A stretch of DNA of 64,000 bases from CAYVZU01 sp964455935. GTDB lineage: Bacteria > Fibrobacterota > CAYVZU01. Within the stretch, counting starts at the first letter, position 1. Each line of letters opens with the position of its first letter. Location: positions 1 through 64,000 of the forward strand of contig CAYVZU010000007.1 of NCBI GenBank assembly GCA_964455935.1. Direction: 5' to 3'. The position numbers and the translations under genes were made by a program. Shown here in pieces: positions 1 to 10,100 of the stretch. Under the pieces are notes generated by a model, which saw only the letters and a list, made by a program, of their open reading frames with translations, made no database searches and was not told where the DNA came from.

Positions 1-2052
<2,052 letters not shown>

Positions 2053-2176
2053 GCTCATCCTCCATTGGGGTATGGTGAATATTGTTGAATTTCTTCTTAT
2101 TTCTGGGAAACAGAATAAACTAAACCATTACAACTGTTGGAGACAAAATAAAAAATGGACTAAGTAGGTGCGGGGG

Positions 2177-2269
2177 AGTTGGCCGTTGTCAGTTGTCGGT
2201 TCTCAGTGAAGAAAAGCGGGAGATGGGTCGTCCGGCTTTGTCCTGACGGTGAACCGACAACTGCCAACT
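2177..2269. repeat. Imperfect inverted repeat with AGTTGGC/AGTTGTCGGTT ends
   Basis: The left arm at 2177-2201 (AGTTGGC, seven extra bases, AGTTGTCGGTT) is complementary to the right arm at 2252-2269 (AACCGACAACTGCCAACT). It fills the spacer after nifJ's upstream region and begins one base after the stop codon of the TadC-like gene. It is one of several spacer palindromes with this architecture in the window. Confidence 0.75.
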
Positions 2270-2270
2270 T

Positions 2271-3083
2271 CTACTTCCGGAGCCACTGCACGATAATGGG
2301 GCCGATGAGAACAATGAAGATGACGGGGAAGATGAAGAAGACCAGGGGAAAGATCATTTTGACCGGGGCTTCGAGGGCCAGTTTCTCCGCGCGTTGCATG
2401 CGCCGCTCGCGGCTGGCGCCGGCCTGAATGCGAAGGGCCGAAGCCATGCTGGTTCCCGTTTGTTCGGCATTGAGAACGGCGGAGACGAAAACATTGACAT
2501 CCTGGATTTTAAGCCGGGAGGCCAGGTTTTGCAGGGCCCGGGCGCGGGGCACGCCCAGGCGCATTTCCTGGGCCGCGATTTCAACCTCCTCCAGCAGCGC
2601 GCTGCGACGGCTTTTGCGGAGAATGGTCGAAATGGCCGTGCCAAAATCCAGGCCGGCTTCCATGACCAGCGTGAGCATATCCAGGAAATCCGGCAGGCTA
2701 CGCACGATTTCCCGGCGCCTTCTCTCGCGGCGATCCCTCAAGTAGAGGTCCGGAAGGAAGAAGGCACCTGCCGAGAGCCAGATCAAGAGGAGGACTGGAA
2801 TCCGTAGAACAACGCAAAGGAGAATGGCGCCGACCGCGGCAAGCTCTTTGAGGGCCAGAATGCGAAAGCCGTTCAACTCGGCTCTCCCCAGCCCGGCCAG
2901 AGCGATTTTGGCGTCGTATTTTTGGGCCCAGCCGGTCATGCCCAGGTGGGGCTGAAGTCTTTCAAACCCGGCCAGGAGGGCCATGGCTCTTTGGCGTGTG
3001 GATTCCGGGGAGGAGAGAAGAGACCAGGCAACCACGCCGATCGAGGCGAAAACGAGAATGGCTATGAGAATCGGTAATTCCAT
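2271..3083 (-). CDS. TadC/GspF-type inner-membrane secretion protein
   Basis: 270 residues. There is an N-terminal membrane segment (LPILIAILVFASIGVVAWSL), a central pair of hydrophobic stretches near residues 80-110, the cytoplasmic T2SF/GspF-type helical domain (VRSLPDFLDMLTLVMEAGLDF through EQTGTSMASALR), and two closing hydrophobic segments. The sequence RSLPDFLDMLTLVMEAGLDF is typical of TadC, the platform protein of Tad (Flp) pili or related type II machines. No TadA, TadB or Flp pilin gene is next to it, so it may be an orphan or part of a dispersed system. No strong ribosome binding site is visible before the ATG. Family assignment is firm; the role is inferred. Confidence 0.85.
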   Translation of the reverse strand: MELPILIAILVFASIGVVAWSLLSSPESTRQRAMALLAGFERLQPHLGMTGWAQKYDAKIALAGLGRAELNGFRILALKELAAVGAILLCVVLRIPVLLLIWLSAGAFFLPDLYLRDRRERRRREIVRSLPDFLDMLTLVMEAGLDFGTAISTILRKSRRSALLEEVEIAAQEMRLGVPRARALQNLASRLKIQDVNVFVSAVLNAEQTGTSMASALRIQAGASRERRMQRAEKLALEAPVKMIFPLVFFIFPVIFIVLIGPIIVQWLRK

Positions 3084-3318
3084 ATTGGACTTGGAGTCAA
3101 AATAGCCTTTCCAGAGGCGGTATTACAAAGGCTCACTGGGATGCGGATGCATCCCCAAAGGCGTTTCGACGATGCCCGGTCCGCAAAGAAGCCGGAGATG
3201 AAACAGGAGTTCCCAAAAGTTATCTTAAATTGTTAACTTCCAAGCCCTAAGGAGTCTTATACATTAAAGCCGGAGCGCGTCGCCTTTTCCGGCGCATCCG
3301 CTGAAATGAGGTAAACCC

Positions 3319-4266
3319 ATGTTTCGACCGGAAATCAAAATTCTTGATTGTACTATCCGCGATGGCGGCCTCATGAACAACTGGCAATTTGAGGAGCGCT
3401 TTGTTCGCAATGTGTATCAGGCCCTTGTTGCTTCTGGCGTGGACATTATGGAAATCGGATACCTTTCGTCTGAAAAATCATACTCTCGCGCTGAGAATGG
3501 GGTCTGGAAGTTCTGCTTCGACAAGGACTTGCGCAGCGTTATCGGCGATTCGAAGGGCATGAAAATAGCCGCCATGGCCGACATCGGCCGAATCGAATAC
3601 AACGACATTCCAACCAAAGACCAAAGTGTTTTGGATATCATTCGCGTGGCCTGCTATGCCAAAGATAGCGACAAGGCCATTGACCTGGCCCACCATTGCA
3701 TCGATAAAGGATACGACGCCGCGGTCCAGCTTATGGCGGTTTCGAAAGTGATCGAGCGCGACCTGGACGAAGCATTGAATGACTTGTCTAAATGCCGGGT
3801 TTCGGCCGTGTATATCGTGGACAGCTACGGTTCGCTGTATTGCGAACAGGTCGAGGATCTGGTCAAGCGCTACCGGGCGGCCCTGCCGGATAAGATCATC
3901 GGCTTCCATGGCCACAACAATCAGCAGCTTGCTTTTGCCAACAGCATCGAAGCGATTATTCATGGGGCCAACCAGATCGATGCCACGCTGTTTGGCATTG
4001 GGCGGGCCGCGGGCAACTGTCCCATTGAACTGATTATGTCATTTCTCAAGAATCCCAAATTCGACCTGGGTCCCATTCTTCATGTGATCGAGACCGAGCT
4101 GTTGCCGCTGACCAAGAAGCTGGATTGGGGCTATCACATTCCCTACATGGTTACCGGTGTGCTGAACGAACATCCCCGTAGCGCCATGAAGCTGATGAGT
4201 TCCGAGAACCGGGGCCGGTTTCGGGAGTTCTACGAATCTCTTCGGGAACCGGGGAATCTGGAATAA
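3319..4266 (+). CDS. DRE-TIM (HMGL-like) aldolase family protein
   Basis: 315 residues with the hallmarks of the DRE-TIM metallolyase superfamily: DCTIRDGG at about residues 10-17 (metal-binding Asp and catalytic Arg) and GFHGHNN near 195 (the HxH metal ligands). It resembles the aldolase domain of 4-hydroxy-2-oxovalerate aldolase and the stand-alone 'aldolase catalytic domain' proteins often found near carbohydrate or lipid genes. The substrate cannot be read from the sequence. GAGGT lies seven bases before the ATG. The TIGR02757 gene follows after 15 bases, suggesting co-transcription with it and with ptsI. Confidence 0.8.
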   Translation: MFRPEIKILDCTIRDGGLMNNWQFEERFVRNVYQALVASGVDIMEIGYLSSEKSYSRAENGVWKFCFDKDLRSVIGDSKGMKIAAMADIGRIEYNDIPTKDQSVLDIIRVACYAKDSDKAIDLAHHCIDKGYDAAVQLMAVSKVIERDLDEALNDLSKCRVSAVYIVDSYGSLYCEQVEDLVKRYRAALPDKIIGFHGHNNQQLAFANSIEAIIHGANQIDATLFGIGRAAGNCPIELIMSFLKNPKFDLGPILHVIETELLPLTKKLDWGYHIPYMVTGVLNEHPRSAMKLMSSENRGRFREFYESLREPGNLE

Positions 4267-4281
4267 GGACCAGGGCAATTT

Positions 4282-5085
4282 ATGCTCTGCCGCTTTCGAC
4301 CCATGAACCGGACCGTGATTCATCGGCGCATCAAGACGATTTTTGCGCAATACCACAGGCCCCAATACCTGCGGCAGGACCCGCTGGGGTGGGTGCATTG
4401 CTATCGCGATCCGCAGGATCAGGAAGTCGCTGGTCTGCTTGCCTCATCCCTGGCCTATGGACGCGTGGCTTCGATCCTGGCCACTCTCAACCGGCTGGAC
4501 GAAATCATGGAAGGCCGGCCTTTTCACTTTACTATGAACCTTCCGTTTTCCCGTAAGTGCAAGGCGCTGCAGGGCCTTCGGCACCGTTTCACAAGCGGGA
4601 CCGACCTTGCCTGCCTTTTGGAATGTGCGGCCGGCAGTATACGCGACTTTGGCTCGCTGGGCTCTTTATATCGGAGCGCGACAGCGGGGGCTGGAACCGC
4701 GCGCAAGGCGCTTTCGCGCTTTGTCGCTGCTCTTAAGCAACAGGCCCGCGGCCATTCGGCTTCCGGCTTGGACTATCTTCTGCCTTCCCCGGAACGGGGC
4801 AGCGCCTGCAAACGGCTCAACATGTTTCTGCGTTGGATGGTACGTCCCAATGACGGGATCGACCTGGGGCTCTGGCAGGGGGTGCCCTGTTCCGGCCTCC
4901 TGATTCCCGTTGATGTTCACATTGCGCGGATTGCCGCGGCATTTGGCCTTTCGAGGCGCAGCACGCCCGACTGGACCATGGCCGAGGAGATCACGCAGTC
5001 TCTGCGCCGCATTGCGCCGGATGACCCCGTGAAGTTCGATTTCGCGCTATGCAAGGCGGGCATGCTCGCCGGGACGGGCGCATGA
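4282..5085 (+). CDS. TIGR02757 (DUF2400) family protein
   Basis: 267 residues. Family signatures are DPLGWVHCYRDPQDQEVAGLLASSLAYGRV near the start, KRLNMFLRWMVRP(N)DGIDLGLW in the middle, and the LIPVDVHIARIAAAFGL and PDDPVKFDFALCKAGM segments at the end. The family is common in Bacteroidetes and relatives; its biochemical function is not established, although the fold resembles helix-hairpin-helix DNA glycosylases (the VDVH..R and DPVKFDFALC segments; inference). Its stop codon overlaps the ptsI start as ATGA, so the two genes are translationally coupled. Confidence 0.85.
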   Translation: MLCRFRPMNRTVIHRRIKTIFAQYHRPQYLRQDPLGWVHCYRDPQDQEVAGLLASSLAYGRVASILATLNRLDEIMEGRPFHFTMNLPFSRKCKALQGLRHRFTSGTDLACLLECAAGSIRDFGSLGSLYRSATAGAGTARKALSRFVAALKQQARGHSASGLDYLLPSPERGSACKRLNMFLRWMVRPNDGIDLGLWQGVPCSGLLIPVDVHIARIAAAFGLSRRSTPDWTMAEEITQSLRRIAPDDPVKFDFALCKAGMLAGTGA

Positions 5086-6719
5086 ACACCCCGAATACGG
5101 CGCGTGTTTTCCACGGGCTCGCCGTCAATGCCGGCAAGGTCCTTTCGCCGGCCTGCCTCTACTCGGCCGAGCACCACCGCGCCGTCTCGGAGTATCGCGT
5201 CGAGACCGAGCGGGACATTTTGGCCGAGATGAACCAGTTTCGCGCGGCCGTGGGCAAGTGCTCTTTGGAATTGGATCGCATCGCCTCGAATGTGGCCGAG
5301 AAAGTGGGACAGACCGAATCCGAGATCTTCATTACCCAGAAGCACATCCTCAACGATCCCGCCATCATTGAAGCGATCGAAGTCAAGATCCGGCAGGAAC
5401 ACAAAAACGCCGAGGCCGCCATTTCGGAGGTTTTCAACAGCTATGAAGAAAAATTCACCAGTTTCGATCGGCAATACCTGAGGGAACGGGCCACCGATAT
5501 CGGCGAGATTCGGCGCCGGCTGCTCGATTATTTCCGCAACACGAACCCGGGATTCGTCTGCGAGGGACAGGAGTTTTGCACGCGGGGCAAAAACCGGATC
5601 ATTGTGGCCGAAGAGTTGACCGTGGGTATGATGGCCAACATGAATTTCGAGCGCGTTAAGGGTTTTGTCACCGAACGAGGCGGCAGCTTCTCGCACGCTG
5701 CGGTCATTGCGCGTTCGTTGGGCGTACCCGCGGTGAGCGGGATCAAGGGCATCATGAGCCGGGTCGCCTGCGGGGACATGCTGCTGCTCGACGGCGATAA
5801 TGGCATGGTCTATTTCGACCCGGACCAGAAGACCGTAGGTTCGGTGATCTCCGCCGAGGATGTTGCTGGCGAGGAGGTTTGCGTGATCCGCACGCCGGAG
5901 GGCATGGAGGCCATGGCCAATGCCAGCCTTCTGGAAGACGTGCGGTTGGCGGCTTCGCTGGGGGCCGACGGCATTGGCCTCTTTCGCACCGAGATTCTTT
6001 TCCTGACGGCCGACCGCCTGCTGAGTGAGGAAGAGCAGTATCAGTATTATGCCCGGATTTTAGGCCAGATGGAAAATAGGCCGGTCACGTTCCGGCTGCT
6101 GGATGTGGGCGGAGACAAGCCGCTTCCGTTTCTCAAGATCCGCCAGGAATCGAATCCTTACCTGGGGTGGCGGGGCGCGCGATTCCTGCTTGGGAGCCCG
6201 GAGATCTTTGCGACCCAGGCCAGGGCCCTGGCGCGCCTCAGCCGGATCGGGAAGGTCCGCGTTATGTTTCCCATGGTCATCGATGCCCGGCAGCAGACGG
6301 CTTTGAACGAGGCGTTCCGGGACGTTTTACAAACCGTGGATAGCGCGCCCGAGAACATTATGCTGGGATCGATGTTCGAGGTGCCCAGCGCCTGCATTCA
6401 GGCCCGGGAAATCCTGGGACAGGTGGATTTCGCCAGCATCGGTTCGAATGATCTTGTGCAATACATGTTTGCCGTGGATCGCAATAACGAACTGGTTTCT
6501 CAGGACTATAATCCGGACCACCCGGTGCTGTGGAGCGTGTTGCAGCAGTTGACAACGATTGCCGGGGAAATGAAAAAGCCGCTCTCGATTTGCGGGGAGA
6601 TGGCCGCCCGCGAAGGAATGCCCACCCGTCTTCTGGAGATCGGCCTTCGCTCGCTTAGCGTTTCACCGCGCCTGATCCCGCGCATTCGCCACGAAATGGC
6701 GAAGTACGCCAAATTATGA
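5082..6719 (+). CDS. ptsI: PTS enzyme I (phosphoenolpyruvate-protein phosphotransferase)
   Basis: Takes phosphate from PEP and passes it to HPr, the first step of the sugar or nitrogen phosphotransferase system. From the ATG at 5082 it is 545 residues, slightly short of the usual 570. The phosphorylated His is His205 in GGSFSHAAVIARSLG. The PEP-binding barrel shows GLFRTEILFL, FRLLDVGGDKPLPF, GSNDLVQYMFAVDRNN and the active-site Cys in LSICGEMA. I prefer 5082 over the in-frame ATG at 5049 because it overlaps the upstream stop (ATGA) and gives the normal N-terminus. The stop codon (TTA TGA) lies inside an AATTATGAATT repeat. No HPr or EIIC gene is in the window. Confidence 0.95.
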   Translation: MNTPNTARVFHGLAVNAGKVLSPACLYSAEHHRAVSEYRVETERDILAEMNQFRAAVGKCSLELDRIASNVAEKVGQTESEIFITQKHILNDPAIIEAIEVKIRQEHKNAEAAISEVFNSYEEKFTSFDRQYLRERATDIGEIRRRLLDYFRNTNPGFVCEGQEFCTRGKNRIIVAEELTVGMMANMNFERVKGFVTERGGSFSHAAVIARSLGVPAVSGIKGIMSRVACGDMLLLDGDNGMVYFDPDQKTVGSVISAEDVAGEEVCVIRTPEGMEAMANASLLEDVRLAASLGADGIGLFRTEILFLTADRLLSEEEQYQYYARILGQMENRPVTFRLLDVGGDKPLPFLKIRQESNPYLGWRGARFLLGSPEIFATQARALARLSRIGKVRVMFPMVIDARQQTALNEAFRDVLQTVDSAPENIMLGSMFEVPSACIQAREILGQVDFASIGSNDLVQYMFAVDRNNELVSQDYNPDHPVLWSVLQQLTTIAGEMKKPLSICGEMAAREGMPTRLLEIGLRSLSVSPRLIPRIRHEMAKYAKL

Positions 6720-7156
6720 ATCGAAAATTATGAATTGGGAATTGAAGACAAAATTCAAAATCAGGAATTGAGTGTTCGCTTGAGCGTGAATTGAATTGAG
6801 CCGAGCATCCGGACCAGTTCTTCGCAGTCCAACAATAGGGAGTCGGCCATTTTTGAGTCCAGGATCCGGCTATCGCGCAGTAAGCGAAACCAGTAGTGAG
6901 TCTCACGCGCTTCTTTGTAGGCGATACTCATTTTTGCCGAAAAGTCCTTTTTCGAGTGACCACCCAAGGCTTCTTCCACATTAGCCCCAATGGAAGTTCC
7001 GCTTCGAAGTACTTGCCTGGACAGCAGAAGCTCTTTTTTTGTCGCACAAAGGTACTGATACAGCTTGACTGTGCGCAAAGCAAAGGCATAGCTCTTCTCA
7101 CGTACCGGATTTGGCTTTGTAATTCTCCCATTCATAATTCATAACTCATAATTCAT
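6712..7156. repeat. AATTATGAATT inverted repeats bracketing a four-helix-bundle gene
   Basis: The left flank, 6726-6744, reads AATTATGAATTGGGAATTG and is preceded by a second word at 6712. The right flank, 7121-7156, read on the minus strand, contains AATTATGAATTATGAATGG and two more AATTATGA words. The flanks are inverted relative to each other and differ by single-base gaps. The left end overlaps the ptsI stop codon; the right end contains the start codon of the enclosed gene. The same repeat words form empty elements at 15660-15873 and 16388-16529. Confidence 0.75.
6761..7135 (-). CDS. Four-helix-bundle protein (23S rRNA intervening-sequence / S23 family)
   Basis: 124 residues matching the TIGR02436 family: REKSYAFALRTVKLYQYL, LLSRQVLRSGTSIGANVEEALGGHSKKDF, the KMSIAYKEARETHYWFRLLRDS helix and a final helix. 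Homologues are encoded in intervening sequences of 23S rRNA genes and, as the relative Avd, in diversity-generating retroelements, but most are free-standing and of unknown function. Here the gene is in a spacer, convergent with ptsI. Its start codon lies in an AATTATGAATG repeat and no ribosome binding site is visible. It is flanked by inverted copies of a repeat that also occurs alone elsewhere in the window, which suggests the gene travels with that repeat (inference). Confidence 0.85.
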   Translation of the reverse strand: MNGRITKPNPVREKSYAFALRTVKLYQYLCATKKELLLSRQVLRSGTSIGANVEEALGGHSKKDFSAKMSIAYKEARETHYWFRLLRDSRILDSKMADSLLLDCEELVRMLGSIQFTLKRTLNS

Positions 7157-7163
7157 CATCATT

Positions 7164-10100
7164 CTACTTCAACAGCACCAGCCTGTTTACATTCCGGAAA
7201 ATCTCTTTTCCGTTCTGGCGGGCGCGCATATGCACGAAGTAAACGCCGGTTGCGCATGCGCGCGCGTCCCAGGCCTTTCGGTAGCGTCCCGCGGCGGTGC
7301 CCTTGAACAAGGTGGTCACGCGGCGGCCGCGGCTGTCGCGGATTTCCACAAGAACATTGGGCGCATTCATCGCAAAGGGAATGTCGAAACCAATGACCGT
7401 GCCCGGGTTGAAGGGGTTGGGCCCGCAATTGCGGGGCGCGAACTGCGCGGGCAGATCCAGGCGGCCCGCCCATTGGGCCAGATACGAGCCGCTTCCCGCC
7501 AGAATCCGGAACTCAAGCGAATCGCCCCTGGCCAGGCGGACATCGAAACCAGCCCCTGCGTCCAGCACCTTGAATGCCGGCGTTTGGGCCGGGTTCCACA
7601 GGACCACCTGCATCCCGGACGGCCGCGGCCCGTTTTCATCAAAGGCCAGCGCGACATCCTGGGTCCGGTTGGAAAGGTTCTTGAGGCAATACACCCAGGT
7701 ATTGCCTTCACCCAGGGAATCCGCAAACAGACTCAGGACCGGGAAGCTCTTGGCCTGGTCCGTTTCGTATTTCAGGCTGAGACTGACTTCGTCTCCGGGT
7801 CCCGAGGGTTTGGGCGCATAGGGGGGTAGTCCTTTGCTCCCGAAACGCAGTCCGGCATAGGCGGCGTCCCGGCCGGACTTCCATTGGGCCCGTGCCGTAA
7901 TTTCCCACCCCTGCGGATTGGCCGGCTTCATCTTTGCGCTGTTGCGGTACTGCGATGCGTAGCGGCTTATGGCCGGTATGCGCAGCGTGACCGCCGGAAT
8001 CGTGAAAACAGCGTATCCCTTCCATGGGAGCAATGCCCTGCCCGCAAAATGTTGCGAGGTGAGGGGATTAAAGAGCGGGACCCAGCCGGTGCTGTCGTAG
8101 CCATAGATCCAAAACTGGCCTTGTCCAAGCCCCTGGCTGCTATCAATCACGTCGCCCAGACAGATTCCGCTGTCGGATTCGCCGTTGATCTCGCCTTGAA
8201 AATTGAAGGGAATGCCAAAGTCGTTCCAAGTGCTGACAAGGGGGATTTGAAAGCACGTACCGGCCGAAACGGTCCGTCCGGATCCAAAATCCCAGCCCGC
8301 TTTTTCGTCGCGCAGCACAATCCAGTATCCCTTGCCCGGCTCCAGCTTGGATGCGGGTCCCGGCACATCGGGGTTCAATTCGGCGTAGCCGCCGTTTTCG
8401 TACCGGAACAGCCTCCATTTGTAGTTATCGTATTTCCCATCCCCAATGCTGCCGAAGATGTTAAGAGCATCGCCGTTGTCGGTGGATGCCGGGACCGAGA
8501 AGAAGTTCCACCGATCACCCCCGCGCAGCGGCTCCGAACTTAAAGCCGGAAAGGTGACCGGGAACGAAAAATTGAGGGGAATGGAATGCACGCCATCAGT
8601 GATCGTGAGAGAGGCGTAAACGCCCCGCTCCGTTACCTGATTCGCACTCACATGGAAATTGATGTTGCCGCGAGCCGCGGACACCGTTTCGCTGGATAAA
8701 CCGGCGCTGTCTTTGCGGCCGGCAGGGCCATACCGCATATAACCCATGCAATTACTGATGGCTGCATCGCTGACCGGCACACGGATCTCAAAGCCCTGAG
8801 CGACGGGAATGCCGTCTCTCCAGCGGCTATCGCTTGCGGGATTGTACGTTGTGGTCGGCGGCTGTAAATCCCACATGACCCGGTAGTAGCCGCCGTCCGT
8901 AAGCGTTCCCGCGGTCATGCTGGTGGTCTCGCGTTTCGACGTGTAGACCACGGTCCATGTGTCCGGCGTGCCGGGGACGAAATGGTAAAGCCGGGCCTGG
9001 TCCCATATGGTTGCCTCCGGAGTGCCGGCGGCCACCGCCGCATCCATCAAAGATCTGTCAATGGGAATTGAGAGGAAAATGCCCTTCCGCGCCACGCTGC
9101 CCAGCACATCCAGCGGCCGGTCGAAATGAACCGAGTGCGAAAGCGGCAACAGGTGATTCGACGAGGGGCGCGCCAATCCGCTTGGCGGGTTATCGAAATA
9201 CTTTACCTCAACCCGGGTTCCCGCATCCGGTATTTCCCATCCTATCCGGATCTGTCCTTTCTCGTATTCAAAGGCAACCGTGTCCGGGATCGATGTAAAC
9301 AGGGTGCATATTCGTATGGCGCCCACATACGTTCGGATTGAGTCTTTGCTGGCCTCTGTGCTGGCGGCCCAGTTGGACACACTATCGGCCACGGACAGGG
9401 CAAAGTAGTAGAGCACTCCGCGCTCCAGCCCTTTAATTACGATCTGGCTGTTTTCGGCCGGCGTCTGGGCCCATAGGTTGGGCCGGTTTGCGGGTATCTC
9501 CAAATATGCGCTACTGCTATAGGTAACTCCAACGGTTGCCCGGCGTTCAGGGCTGTTGGCCCAGCTCCAGCTTACGCGAATGCTGGTCCCGGTTGTCTCG
9601 GCTTCCAGTTGAATGGTCAAGCCATTGACCGGCGGAACCAAATCGTTTGCTTTGGGTGTTTTTGCGGTGGCTCGTGAAAACGCTCCCGAACCGGACCAGT
9701 TATCGACTGAATCCCGCACAAAAGCTCCGAAGTAGTGCTGTTTGTCCTGTTGCAGGCTTTGCACCAGCGTGCTGCACGGCAGCGCGCTGATGGGAAACAC
9801 ACCCACCCTGGTTGCAGACGGATCGCCCGCGCTGTCGGGTGATCCGCTGTATTTATAAAAGAGTCCCACCGAATCCGCGTCGGTACCGATGAGGTCCGCG
9901 TCCGCCTGCCATCGCAGCCGGATCACGTTGGGTACGCCGGCAATTGATTCGGCGGTAAGGTGAATGTGGTTTGGAGGCGGGATATTATCTACATAGCAGA
10001 CCCCGCTTCCCGCTCTTGTCGTATCGATCGGCGCCCACAGATTGTCGTACTCGGGCCGGGTCCTGACAGAGGCCAGAAAATAGTAGGTTTTCCCCGGCTC